A DNA stretch of 18,464 nucleotides, taken from NCBI GenBank assembly GCA_002383665.1, contig DFZI01000060.1, positions 13,788-32,251 on the forward strand, read 5' to 3'. Made by a program: the position numbers and the translations under genes. Within the stretch, counting starts at the first letter, position 1. The number at the start of each line of letters is the position of its first letter. The notes beneath the pieces were generated by a model. That model did no database searches. It had not been told where the DNA came from and saw only the letters and a list, made by a program, of their open reading frames with translations. This DNA comes from Dehalococcoidia bacterium UBA4060. GTDB taxonomy: Bacteria > Chloroflexota > Dehalococcoidia > GIF9 > UBA5629. Of this stretch, positions 1 to 8,045 are shown one piece after another.

Positions 1-7
1 CCTCCAG
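1..7 (-). promoter_or_regulatory. Shine-Dalgarno of a gene starting just beyond the left edge
   Basis: On the minus strand the last bases of the window read CTGGAGG, a strong ribosome binding site, 11 nt after the tig stop codon. A further co-directional gene therefore must start within about 5-10 nt outside the window. clpP commonly follows tig in bacteria, so clpP is the likely candidate, but its coding sequence is not visible here. Confidence 0.6.
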
Positions 8-18
8 TTAATTCTTTA

Positions 19-1299
19 TTATCTTTCCTGACCCGTCACCATCGCGGTCAGAAGGTCCATTGTCTTGTTTATCAGTATCATTTCTCTGAGTGATTCTCGA
101 GGCTGTGGCAATTTAAAAGCAGCTCTAACTTTTTCAGCCTTACTCTCATCACCTTTGATTAAGTTATCAATATATTCATCTATTTGCTCATCAGACACGG
201 TAATATTTTCCAATTCACCAATTTTTTTGGTTACAAGGTACGCCTTGACTCTGTCTGAAGCTGTCTGTTTCAGGTCTTCTCTATGCTGTTCCATAGTCTT
301 CTTGGAAGCTGAGAGATAATTCTCAAGTCCTTTAATGCCATCGGGAAAATTACGTGCTTCCTCATCAATTATATGATCAATTTCCTTTTCCACCAGTACA
401 GGCGGAAAATCGATGTTGCTCCCGTCGATCATGGCTCGAATAAGCTTATCCTCAAACTCCTTTCTAACTTCCTCATCAGCCCTGGCCTGCATACTCGCTT
501 TGATCTTGGAGCGGAGCTCCTCAATATTTTCAGCTCCAGAGTTCTTGGCGAATTCGTCGTTTACCTCCGGCAGGATTATCTCCCTCACATCCTTGACCTT
601 AACCGAGAACGACCATTCCTTACCGGCGAGATCCTTGATCTCATAATCATCTGCAAATTTGATTGAAATCTCTGTGTTCTCATCCTTTTTCACCCCCACC
701 ATTTTCTCGGCAAAGCCGGGGACAGGATACTGAGAGCCTTGTTTGATCTCAAAGCTCGCATCTTTTCTATCAAGGATCTGCTCACCATTACAGCTGCCTT
801 TTATGTCAGCCGTTATAACATCATCGAACTGTATTACCCTTTCAACGGGAACCAGGGTACCAAACTGCAGCCTGAGCTGCTCTATGACATGATCAATGTC
901 GCTATCGGTAACCTCCTTTTTCCCCATTTCCATCTTGATATTATGGTAATCACAGGGTATAACATCCGGCTCGGTCGGGACGATTGCTCTAAATTTAACC
1001 GGCTCAACGCCCAGCAACTCGATATGCGGCTCGGCAAAGGCCGTTATTGACTCGCTTTTTAACGCTTCCTCATATGCTTCAGGGATCAAGTGTTCGATGG
1101 CTTCCTGCAGGATAACATGCCTTCCTACCTGCTGTTCAACCAGCGATGCGGGTGCTTTACCTTTTCTGAATCCAGGAATTGTTACCTTTTTCGCTACATG
1201 TTCCAGCCCCATAACCATGTACTTATCCGTTTCAGAGGGCTCCATCTCAACTGTGAGGGATATCTGGCAATTTTCCATTTTTTCCGATGTTGTTTTCAT
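19..1299 (-). CDS. tig: Trigger factor, ribosome-associated chaperone and prolyl isomerase
   Basis: Trigger factor docks at the ribosomal exit tunnel and shields nascent chains in the cytoplasm. The 426-residue product is close to the family's usual length (E. coli 432). The N-terminal domain carries the ribosome-docking signature GFRKGKAP. From the chosen ATG the GFRK falls at residues 43-46, the same numbering as in E. coli, which supports this start. The open frame runs 26 codons further upstream into aspS, but those codons do not look like the family; the start at 1299 gives MKTTSEKMENCQISL, the normal N-terminus, with AAGGTG 11 nt upstream. An FKBP-type domain follows in the middle (about 150-240), then the helical C-terminal domain. 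It lies 55 bp downstream of aspS and is probably co-transcribed. Second in-frame Met (MENCQ) is a less likely start. Confidence 0.95.
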   Translation of the reverse strand: MKTTSEKMENCQISLTVEMEPSETDKYMVMGLEHVAKKVTIPGFRKGKAPASLVEQQVGRHVILQEAIEHLIPEAYEEALKSESITAFAEPHIELLGVEPVKFRAIVPTEPDVIPCDYHNIKMEMGKKEVTDSDIDHVIEQLRLQFGTLVPVERVIQFDDVITADIKGSCNGEQILDRKDASFEIKQGSQYPVPGFAEKMVGVKKDENTEISIKFADDYEIKDLAGKEWSFSVKVKDVREIILPEVNDEFAKNSGAENIEELRSKIKASMQARADEEVRKEFEDKLIRAMIDGSNIDFPPVLVEKEIDHIIDEEARNFPDGIKGLENYLSASKKTMEQHREDLKQTASDRVKAYLVTKKIGELENITVSDEQIDEYIDNLIKGDESKAEKVRAAFKLPQPRESLREMILINKTMDLLTAMVTGQER

Positions 1300-1354
1300 A
1301 TTGTTCTTGTCACCTTGAATTATTATAACATTGGATATTTTGACTTCAAAAATA

Positions 1355-3166
1355 CTATGGCTGTTTTTCCATATCAATCAAAGACAGGTGTAATTCCTTG
1401 AGCTGCTGGTCTGAGATGGCTGAAGGTGCGTCCTGCATCAGGTCCACCGCTGCCTGGTTCTTGGGAAAGGCAATAACGTCCCTTATAGTCTTGCTGTTGG
1501 TCAGCAGCATAAGAAAACGGTCAATGCCGGGGGCAATTCCACCGTGTGGCGGAGCCCCGTATTCAAAAGCCTCAAGAAAATTTCCAAATTTATCCTGGAC
1601 TTCCTCTTCCGTGTAACCAAGTATAGTGAAAACCTTCTGCTGAAGCTCCCTCCTGTATATTCTTATACTCCCGCTGGAAAGCTCATAGCCGTTACACACA
1701 ATATCGTAATGACGTGCCCGAACTTTGCCCGGGTCGGAATCAAGCAAATACACATCATCATCCACGGGGGCGGTAAAGGGATGGTGCATAGAGTCCCACG
1801 CTTTGCGTTCCATATTCCATTCAAACAAAGGAAAATCAACAATGAAAGCGAAGGCCAGCACATTGGGATCACACAGGTTCAGTCGCTTGCCCATTTCACG
1901 CCTGATCTCATCAAGCACCCTATTGACCAAATCTCGCTCACCAGCCGCAATTAAAATCAGATCACCAGGTCCGGCACCAAACCTGTGCGCGATCTCTCTC
2001 ATCTGGCTGATATCAATATATTTGGTAGCAACGGACTTTATCTGCTCCAGCTTAAGGCTGTTAATATCTCCGGAACCATCCCCGGGATTCCAGGCCAGTG
2101 AAACCAGTCCCCTTGCGCCAGATTCCCTAGCCATCTCGGTCAGTTCTTCAAGTTGTTTTTTGGAATACCCGGCACAACCTGGCACACAGATTCCCTTCAC
2201 TACACCCTTATCCTGCACAGCAGATTTAAATACAACAAATTCGCTATCAGCAACTATGGAAGTTATATCTTTCAGTTCCATGCCAAAGCGGATGTCAGGC
2301 TTATCAGTCCCATACCTGTCCATGACATCGGCATAAGTAAGATGGGGAAAAGGCTTAATTAATTTGATATGCGGTGTCACTGTTTCAACCAGCGATGTAA
2401 ATAGCTCCTCCAGTAAGGTGAGAATATCTTCTTCAGTTACAAAACTCATCTCGATATCAAGCTGCGTGAATTCCGGCTGCCTGTCAGCACGGAGATCTTC
2501 ATCACGAAAACAGCGTGCAATCTGGTAGTATTTTTCTATTCCCCCTATCATAAGAAGTTGTTTAAGCTGCTGGGGAGATTGCGGGAGTGCATAGAATTGT
2601 CCCGGATGTACCCGGCTGGGGACTACGTAATCCCTTGCCCCCTCCGGAGTACTCTTGACCAAGATAGGTGTTTCGATCTCAATGAAACCCCGTGCATCCA
2701 GAAAATCACGCATGAACTTGATCACACGGTGTCGCAGTTTCATGTTGTCGAGCATACTGGCACGTCTGAGGTAAAGATAACGATAATGCAGGATGAGCGA
2801 CTCATCCACATCAATTTCTTCATTAATATAGAAAGGAGGCGTCTTAGCAGTATTCAGGATATTAATGGCAGTGGCATATACTTCGATTTCACCAGTCGGC
2901 AACCTGGGATTTTCTGTACCGTCAGGTCTTCTCCCCACGTTACCAGTAATCTGCACCACATATTCATTGCGCAGTACATTGGCCTGTTCGTGCACAGTTG
3001 CAGAAATTTCAGGGTTGAAAACTACCTGGGTTAGCCCTTCCATATCACGCAGGTCAATAAAAATAAGTCCGCCGTGATCACGACGGCGGTGCACCCATCC
3101 TGCCAGCGTGACTTCCCGGCCTGCATCCTTAGCACGTAATTCTCCACAAGTATGTGTTTTTAACAA
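1355..3166 (-). CDS. aspS: Aspartyl-tRNA synthetase (bacterial type, probably Asp/Asn non-discriminating)
   Basis: A class II aminoacyl-tRNA synthetase that charges tRNA-Asp, and possibly tRNA-Asn. The 603-residue length is normal for the bacterial type with an inserted GAD domain. An N-terminal OB-fold anticodon-binding domain (about 1-105) is followed by the catalytic core: ALPQSPQQLKQLL (193-205), motif 2 from FRDEDLRADRQPEF (220-233), and motif 3 GIAPGIDRFLMLLT near the C-terminus. Translation starts at TTG, not ATG: AGGAGGT ends 4 nt upstream and no closer alternative exists. His31 and a Gly at 83 (in RRPDGTEN) match the residues reported for the non-discriminating Pseudomonas aeruginosa enzyme; that would imply Asn-tRNA made through GatCAB, which is not visible here. 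tig follows downstream. Confidence 0.96.
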   Translation of the reverse strand: MLKTHTCGELRAKDAGREVTLAGWVHRRRDHGGLIFIDLRDMEGLTQVVFNPEISATVHEQANVLRNEYVVQITGNVGRRPDGTENPRLPTGEIEVYATAINILNTAKTPPFYINEEIDVDESLILHYRYLYLRRASMLDNMKLRHRVIKFMRDFLDARGFIEIETPILVKSTPEGARDYVVPSRVHPGQFYALPQSPQQLKQLLMIGGIEKYYQIARCFRDEDLRADRQPEFTQLDIEMSFVTEEDILTLLEELFTSLVETVTPHIKLIKPFPHLTYADVMDRYGTDKPDIRFGMELKDITSIVADSEFVVFKSAVQDKGVVKGICVPGCAGYSKKQLEELTEMARESGARGLVSLAWNPGDGSGDINSLKLEQIKSVATKYIDISQMREIAHRFGAGPGDLILIAAGERDLVNRVLDEIRREMGKRLNLCDPNVLAFAFIVDFPLFEWNMERKAWDSMHHPFTAPVDDDVYLLDSDPGKVRARHYDIVCNGYELSSGSIRIYRRELQQKVFTILGYTEEEVQDKFGNFLEAFEYGAPPHGGIAPGIDRFLMLLTNSKTIRDVIAFPKNQAAVDLMQDAPSAISDQQLKELHLSLIDMEKQP

Positions 3167-3170
3167 GAAT

Positions 3171-3177
3171 ACCTCCT
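3171..3177 (-). promoter_or_regulatory. aspS ribosome binding site, decides the TTG start
   Basis: Minus-strand AGGAGGT, a near-perfect Shine-Dalgarno, ends 4 nt before the TTG at 3166-3164. It fixes translation initiation at this rare start codon. Confidence 0.85.
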
Positions 3178-3186
3178 AGGGAGCAA

Positions 3187-3216
3187 ATTATATCCTAATA
3201 CGATTGCAGTACACAA
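3187..3216 (-). promoter_or_regulatory. Probable sigma-70-type promoter of aspS-tig
   Basis: On the minus strand a perfect -10 box TATAAT (3192-3187) lies 18 bp after TTGTGT (3216-3211), which matches the first half of the -35 consensus. The expected transcription start is near 3180, giving a very short leader of about 14 nt that contains the AGGAGGT site. The call rests on sequence match only. Confidence 0.6.
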
Positions 3217-3236
3217 AATTTCTGGTAAACAAACAC

Positions 3237-3285
3237 GATTGGCACACAAATCGCGCTACAATAAAATTTAAATAGTATGCCAATC
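3237..3285. repeat. 8-bp inverted repeat between CoA ligase stop and aspS promoter
   Basis: GATTGGCA (3237-3244) and TGCCAATC (3278-3285) are perfect inverted arms separated by 33 bp. It lies between the end of the dct/ligase operon and the aspS promoter. There is no T-run, so it is not a standard intrinsic terminator. It could be a weak transcription stop or a protein site, or chance. Confidence 0.3.
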
Positions 3286-3294
3286 AGCAGAACT

Positions 3295-4848
3295 TTATTT
3301 TCGAGAGTATTGCTGGCGCAGCTTTGGTTTTTCAATCTTTCCGGTAGGATTACGCGGCACTTTATCAAATATGACTTTCCTCGGCACTTTATGTCTGGCC
3401 AGATTTGACTTACAATACTCGATCACGTCGGCTTCGGACAGAGCCTTCCCCGGCTTCAAGTCGATGATGGCCACTGCTATCTCTCCCAACCTCTCATCTG
3501 GTATGCCGATAACAGCCACATCATAAATACATTGATGATTATGTAAACAATCTTCCACTTCCACCGGGAAGATATTTTCGCCGCCTGTGATGATCACGTC
3601 CTTCTTTCTCTCGACAAGAAAGATAAAACCATCCTCATCCATAGTTGCCATATCACCCGTGTACAGCCAACCATCCTTTAAACACTCAGCCGTCTTTTCA
3701 GGATTTTTATAATATTCCTTCATCACACCATCACCTTTTACAACCAATTCCCCGATATGCCCCCTGCCCAATGGGACTCCTTTTTCATCAACAATCCTTG
3801 CCTCCCAGTTAAAACCCGCCTTGCCGATGGCACCTACCTTATGCTCGTTTTCTATGCCGAGGTGTACACATCCCGGCCCCGTGGACTCACTTAAACCATA
3901 ATTTGTATCGTACTGCATATCGGGGAAGACCCTTTTCCACTGCTTTACCAGCGATGGGGGAACGGGTTGTGCCCCTATGTGCATAAGCCTCCAGGAGTCA
4001 AGATTATAATCAGCCCTGTTAAGCTCGCCCCTTTCCAAGGCGACAAGGATGTCGTGAACCCAGGGCACCAGTAACCAGACGATTGTGCCCCTTTCCTTAT
4101 CTACCGTTTCCAGAATATTGCGGGGACTGACTTCATTGAGCAATGTAGCCCTGCCTCCTACGATCAGGCTGCCAAACCAGTGCATCTTGGAGCCTGTGTG
4201 GTAAAGTGGAGGGATCAGGATGAAATTATCCTCACGTGTCTGGTGATGGTGAGCCCACTCTGTAATAGCTGCACTTTTAAGGTTATTGTGTGTAAGCAGG
4301 ATCGGTTTGGGCTGCCCCGTGGTGCCAGAAGTGAAATAGAGGCTACAGCTTTCCTCATCCCTAAGTTGCACGCGAGGTTCCTTGTCAGAGGCTCTTGCAA
4401 TAAAATCCTTATAGTTGCTCATATAATCAGGGGCTTTATCAGGGATGGCAATATATCTTTTGATTTCTTTTAGCTGTGGCCGTGCGGCATCTACCTTCCC
4501 CAAAAACTCCTCACCCACAATCGCGGTACTGGCTTCGGAGATACCGGCACAGTAAATAAAATCCTGGCTGGTGAAGCGGAAATTCAACGGGACTACCCAT
4601 GCACCGGTTCTCAGTATGCCAAAATAGGCAATGAGCCAGTTTATCGAGTTCATCATCCAGAGGATGATCCTGTCATCTTTCCCTATGCCGGTAGCCAGCA
4701 AGGCATTGGCCATCCTGTTAGCCTGGCTATCGAATTCCTTCCAGGTTATCTCACGGCGGTATTTCTGGGAAGGCTTGATCTCAACCAGTGCGCAATCATC
4801 AGGATACAGCCTGGCATTCCGTGCCAGCATTTCAGGAATTGTGATCAT
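3295..4848 (-). CDS. AMP-forming acyl-CoA synthetase / CoA ligase (ANL superfamily)
   Basis: Activates a carboxylic acid with ATP to an acyl-adenylate and then to its CoA thioester, in the cytoplasm. The 517-residue length is typical of fatty- or aryl-acid CoA ligases. Visible motifs: P-loop YFTSGTTGQPK (171-181), YGLSEST (317-323), YTGD (396-399), the hinge region ERKKDVIITGGENIFPVEVED (413-433), and the C-terminal NPTGKIEK (500-507) with the catalytic Lys504. The residue after the P-loop Lys is Pro rather than the common Gly. The ATG has AGGAGA about 7 nt upstream. It starts 27 bp after dctM and is the last gene of the dctPQM operon, so its substrate is probably what the TRAP transporter imports. 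The substrate itself cannot be read from the sequence; short-, long-chain and aromatic acids are all possible. Confidence 0.9.
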   Translation of the reverse strand: MITIPEMLARNARLYPDDCALVEIKPSQKYRREITWKEFDSQANRMANALLATGIGKDDRIILWMMNSINWLIAYFGILRTGAWVVPLNFRFTSQDFIYCAGISEASTAIVGEEFLGKVDAARPQLKEIKRYIAIPDKAPDYMSNYKDFIARASDKEPRVQLRDEESCSLYFTSGTTGQPKPILLTHNNLKSAAITEWAHHHQTREDNFILIPPLYHTGSKMHWFGSLIVGGRATLLNEVSPRNILETVDKERGTIVWLLVPWVHDILVALERGELNRADYNLDSWRLMHIGAQPVPPSLVKQWKRVFPDMQYDTNYGLSESTGPGCVHLGIENEHKVGAIGKAGFNWEARIVDEKGVPLGRGHIGELVVKGDGVMKEYYKNPEKTAECLKDGWLYTGDMATMDEDGFIFLVERKKDVIITGGENIFPVEVEDCLHNHQCIYDVAVIGIPDERLGEIAVAIIDLKPGKALSEADVIEYCKSNLARHKVPRKVIFDKVPRNPTGKIEKPKLRQQYSRK

Positions 4849-4875
4849 AATATTTCTCCTGAGCGTGATTTATTC

Positions 4876-6180
4876 TCAGTAATGTGCCATGCTGGGCAGG
4901 AAGGTGACAATCTGGGGAAATAGCAGCAGGATAACGGCGGCTATGGATAGGGCAAGCACAAAAGGCAAAACTCCTTTGAAAATAGTTTCCAGTGGCACAT
5001 CACCGGCTACACCATGGATGACATACACATTCAGGCCCACCGGCGGGGTAATAACCCCGATCTCAGTAACCAGCACAATGATGACGCCGAACCAGATAGG
5101 ATCAATACCAAGGTTCATCACAACAGGGTAGAAGATTGGGATAGTCAGTGTTATCAGAGCCAGAGAGTCCATGAAGCAACCGCCGATCATATAAATAATA
5201 ATGATAACTCCCATGATGAGCATGGGAGGAAAGGGCAACGCCCCCACCCACGCAGACAGCATCATGGGTATCCTTGTAATGGCAATAAAATGCCCGAAGA
5301 CTGTGGCACCAGCCACAATGACCATGACCATGGCAGTGACACGCACAGTGTCCTTAAAAGCATTGAGAAAACCGGACCAGGTAAGCTGTCTGGTGGCCAG
5401 CCCGATGAGTATGGCCCCGGCCACACCAGCACCACCAGCCTGCGTGGGGCTGAACCACCCGAAGAAAAGTCCCAGTATCACGAAACCGAAGAGAATCAGC
5501 ATCTCCGTAACGCCCGCCAGCGCTCGCATTTTTTCCCCGAAGGTCGAGCTCTCTGCAGAAGGTGCAATCCAGGGCTTACGCCAGACCAGTAGAGCGACAG
5601 TTGCCATCAGCACCACTGCAATGAGCAGACCAGGTAATATGCCGGCCACAAATAGCTTGCCGATGGACTGCTCAGTGAGGATGCCATAAACAATAAAAAT
5701 GGTGCTGGGAGGGATCATTATCCCTAAAGTACCTGCTGCCGCGACTACGCTGGTGGCCAGAGAATCATCGTACTTATAACGTTTCATTTCCGGTAGGCAA
5801 ACTTTACCCATGGCTGCGGCAGTGGCGCTGGTTGATCCATTTATGGCAGCGAACCCTGCACATCCCATGATCGTAGCAAGCGCCAGGCCACCACGAAACC
5901 GGCTGAAAAGGACATACCCTGCATCGTACAGTCTAAGGCTCATACCGGACTCAGCGGCTATGCACCCCATCAGCGTAAACATAGGTATTACGGTCAGTGA
6001 ATAGGATGAGAAAGTATCGAAAAAGTCCCGCGCCAGTATATTCATGCCGGCTTCCGGCGTTACAAACAGGCTGAACCCTATCACCCCGACCAGTGCCATG
6101 GCAAAACCGACCGGCATGCGGAGCAGAAAAATAATAATCAGTACGATAACGCTGATGATGCCGACGATTACGGGGTCCAT
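4876..6180 (-). CDS. dctM: TRAP transporter large permease subunit DctM
   Basis: The large membrane subunit of a tripartite ATP-independent periplasmic transporter, which uses an ion gradient to import an organic acid delivered by DctP. The 434 residues form about a dozen hydrophobic segments. Family features include TVIPMFTLMGCIAAESGM near residue 60, GCAGFAAINGSTSATAAAMG near 105-125, and the C-terminal GGCFMDSLALITLTIPIFYP and EIGVITPPVGLNVYVIHG blocks. It starts 3 bp after the dctQ stop, so translation is likely coupled, and a CoA ligase follows 27 bp downstream. Ion specificity (usually Na+) is known for the family, not shown here. Confidence 0.93.
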   Translation of the reverse strand: MDPVIVGIISVIVLIIIFLLRMPVGFAMALVGVIGFSLFVTPEAGMNILARDFFDTFSSYSLTVIPMFTLMGCIAAESGMSLRLYDAGYVLFSRFRGGLALATIMGCAGFAAINGSTSATAAAMGKVCLPEMKRYKYDDSLATSVVAAAGTLGIMIPPSTIFIVYGILTEQSIGKLFVAGILPGLLIAVVLMATVALLVWRKPWIAPSAESSTFGEKMRALAGVTEMLILFGFVILGLFFGWFSPTQAGGAGVAGAILIGLATRQLTWSGFLNAFKDTVRVTAMVMVIVAGATVFGHFIAITRIPMMLSAWVGALPFPPMLIMGVIIIIYMIGGCFMDSLALITLTIPIFYPVVMNLGIDPIWFGVIIVLVTEIGVITPPVGLNVYVIHGVAGDVPLETIFKGVLPFVLALSIAAVILLLFPQIVTFLPSMAHY

Positions 6181-6183
6181 CCC

Positions 6184-6675
6184 TCAGATCTCCCTCAACA
6201 CAGACCAGAGCTGCATGATCAGCACCAGGATGACAAATATGCTGCTTACACCTATCCCCCAGATAAATGGATAGAATGGCAAACCCAGCGTCATGGAAAC
6301 TTCTCCACCAGCCTGCAGAGAGGCCCCGTACTTGAAGCTCATGACACTGAGAACTATGAAAAGCGCAATAGAACACAGATGGACACATACAGCAATGATC
6401 TTCTGTGCTTTCCGTGGCAGGCTTCTTACCAGCATTTCAACCTCGATATGGCCATGTTCAATCTGTGTTTGAGCTATGGCAAACGAAATTGCAATCACGC
6501 TCAGAAGGCTGACGAATTCGATGCCGCCGGGCACAGGTGTTTTAAAAAGCTTATTGCCTATAATGTCCGCCACTACAAATAATACCATCAGCGATAGTGC
6601 TATATAGGCAATATAGCTCATCCACCTGGTACAATCTTTTACGAATTTTTCAAAACTGTTGAACGCCAGCTTCAT
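6184..6675 (-). CDS. dctQ: TRAP transporter small permease subunit DctQ
   Basis: The small membrane subunit that pairs with DctM. The 163-residue product is of normal length and shows the expected four hydrophobic segments (roughly 18-40, 50-70, 90-110 and 130-155). The segment with IEFVSLLSVIAISFAIAQTQIEHGHIEVEML is not quoted in full as a motif but its core IAQTQIEHGHIEVEML, between the second and third helices, is characteristic of DctQ. ATG is preceded by AGGTGA about 7 nt upstream. It lies 42 bp after dctP and 3 bp before dctM. Confidence 0.9.
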   Translation of the reverse strand: MKLAFNSFEKFVKDCTRWMSYIAYIALSLMVLFVVADIIGNKLFKTPVPGGIEFVSLLSVIAISFAIAQTQIEHGHIEVEMLVRSLPRKAQKIIAVCVHLCSIALFIVLSVMSFKYGASLQAGGEVSMTLGLPFYPFIWGIGVSSIFVILVLIMQLWSVLREI

Positions 6676-6717
6676 CTAAATTCACCTGGTAGCCAAAACC
6701 GTACTACAGGCCGAAGC

Positions 6718-7863
6718 TTATTTTCCGAACTCAGTCCTGTTATATTCAATAATGGCCTCATCGGACGGCGATTTAGTGGCATATTCACCGGCCTTTCCGA
6801 TTAGGAATTTCTCGTATTGATCAGCAGGCAGCCCCTTTGCGGTAACATCTTTTAGGTTTGCAGCTATCAAGGGCTCAGTGGCCTTGACCCACCTTGATGA
6901 TTCCTCTGCTGAAAGGTTGATGACCTCACGTCCCTCGAAGGTTTTGAAGAAATTGATTCCGGATATATCATAGTTTGTCCAGGCCATACCGTGCTTCTCG
7001 ATCCATTCTTTGCTGACCTGCGTAAATACATTCTGGATATCAGCAGGCAGGCTATTCCACTTGTTCTTGTTAATAATGACATACATGTTGGCCGTACTGC
7101 CGACGTCTGTACATTCTGTGACGTATTTAACAATCTCCGCCTGTTTCCAGCCATCCAGTACCTCGCGTGGTGTATAGCTACCATCAATAGTATTTTTGGA
7201 CATGAGGTCATAGGCTTCATTCTGGGCAGCCCCATAGCCTTTCCCACCCAATGCGCTGACTATATCAGCACCAATGCCGGTGGACCTGATAACCATACCC
7301 TTCAAGTCTTCCAGTTTGCGCACAGGTTTGTTTACGGTCAGCAGAACACTGGGTCCATGGGCATGGAAATAAAGAACATGAACGTCATCGAATTCCTTTG
7401 GCTTGAACTCATTGTAAAAATCATTGGCTACCATTGTTGCGACCCATCCGTTCAGATATCCGTGGGGCAATTCTACAAGCTCAGATGCCGGGAAACGTCC
7501 CTTAGTATAAGAGACAACCGACATACCCATATCGGAAAGGCCATTGACGACACCATCATATACCTTGTCTGCCTTAGTCAGGGTCCCACCGGCAAAGACA
7601 GTGATCTTCACCCTTCCATTGGTACGCTTGTTGATTTCATCACTGAACTTCTGTGCCAGAATAGCGTTTTTATGCACCGGAGGGAAAAATACGCTGTAGG
7701 ATAACTCGTAAACCTTATTATCAGCCGGTTTATCGATAGATGTAGAGCCTGAAGCAGGAGCCGTAGCTTCTGTCCCGGCGGGAGCAGGACTCGAGCAAGA
7801 GGCTGCCAGGGGCAGCGCCACAAGCGACATAACGAACAGTAATACAAAAATAGTCTTTTTCAC
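6718..7863 (-). CDS. dctP: TRAP transporter solute-binding lipoprotein DctP
   Basis: Extracytoplasmic binding protein that captures the transported acid and hands it to DctQM. The 381-residue product has a lipoprotein signal: MKK, a hydrophobic core, then LAASC with the lipidated Cys23. A low-complexity Pro/Ala/Thr/Ser linker follows (about 24-45). The mature DctP domain includes KITVFAGGTL and GMVIRSTG; Arg193 in the latter sits where most DctP proteins bind the substrate carboxylate. Membrane anchoring by lipid, rather than free periplasmic secretion, suggests a monoderm-like or Chloroflexota envelope. The start codon is GTG, with GTGGAGG 7 nt upstream. It is the first gene of dctPQM-ligase. 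Its leader contains a strong RNA stem-loop that may regulate it. The ligand is not identifiable. Confidence 0.93.
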   Translation of the reverse strand: MKKTIFVLLFVMSLVALPLAASCSSPAPAGTEATAPASGSTSIDKPADNKVYELSYSVFFPPVHKNAILAQKFSDEINKRTNGRVKITVFAGGTLTKADKVYDGVVNGLSDMGMSVVSYTKGRFPASELVELPHGYLNGWVATMVANDFYNEFKPKEFDDVHVLYFHAHGPSVLLTVNKPVRKLEDLKGMVIRSTGIGADIVSALGGKGYGAAQNEAYDLMSKNTIDGSYTPREVLDGWKQAEIVKYVTECTDVGSTANMYVIINKNKWNSLPADIQNVFTQVSKEWIEKHGMAWTNYDISGINFFKTFEGREVINLSAEESSRWVKATEPLIAANLKDVTAKGLPADQYEKFLIGKAGEYATKSPSDEAIIEYNRTEFGK

Positions 7864-7870
7864 AGGTATA

Positions 7871-7877
7871 CCTCCAC
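7871..7877 (-). promoter_or_regulatory. dctP ribosome binding site
   Basis: Minus-strand GTGGAGG ends 7 nt before the GTG start at 7863. The segment 7930-7924 (UUUCCAC in the mRNA) can pair with it over 7 positions, two of them G-U, so the site may be maskable. Confidence 0.75.
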
Positions 7878-7931
7878 TAAGAAATAAACTTGAACAACAA
7901 CCAGCGCGAGGATATTTAATTTGGTGGAAAC

Positions 7932-7978
7932 GTGACTCCAGGGTTACTGCGGGGATGCAACAACTTGTCCGGAGTCAC
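7932..7978 (-). promoter_or_regulatory. Strong stem-loop in the dctP mRNA leader, candidate cis-regulatory RNA
   Basis: Read as dctP-sense RNA, GUGACUCC (7978-7971) pairs perfectly with GGAGUCAC (7939-7932). Inside, GG pairs with CC across a single bulged U (7940). After an ACAA bulge (7968-7965), GUUGUUGC (7964-7957) pairs with GCAGUAAC (7950-7943) around the loop AUCCCC. That makes 18 base pairs. Two inner pairs are G-U and would be A-C mismatches in the opposite transcript, which favours a function in dctP RNA over a plain DNA operator. It ends 68 nt before the GTG. I do not recognise it as any known riboswitch class. Confidence 0.55.
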
Positions 7979-8045
7979 CTTGCGTAGATATATTTGTTGG
8001 CTTGCATCGAATTTTAATAATATCGGTATTAATCTGAACCTTTTT

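Noticed and set aside
1300..1377. Extension of tig by 26 codons upstream
   Set aside because: It would overlap the aspS stop, and the extra residues are not family-like; the ATG at 1299 puts GFRK at the E. coli positions.
5014..5592. A 192-codon plus-strand frame inside dctM
   Set aside because: It is antisense to a well-supported membrane protein gene, and its Asp/His/Gly-rich composition is what the complement of that gene gives.
5951..6388. A 145-codon minus-strand frame spanning the dctQ/dctM junction
   Set aside because: It is out of frame with both TRAP genes, which are clearly coding, and its product is Cys/His-rich without any recognisable domain.
6991..7704. A 237-codon plus-strand frame inside dctP
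   Set aside because: Antisense to a clear DctP gene with full motifs; no ribosome binding site or family features.
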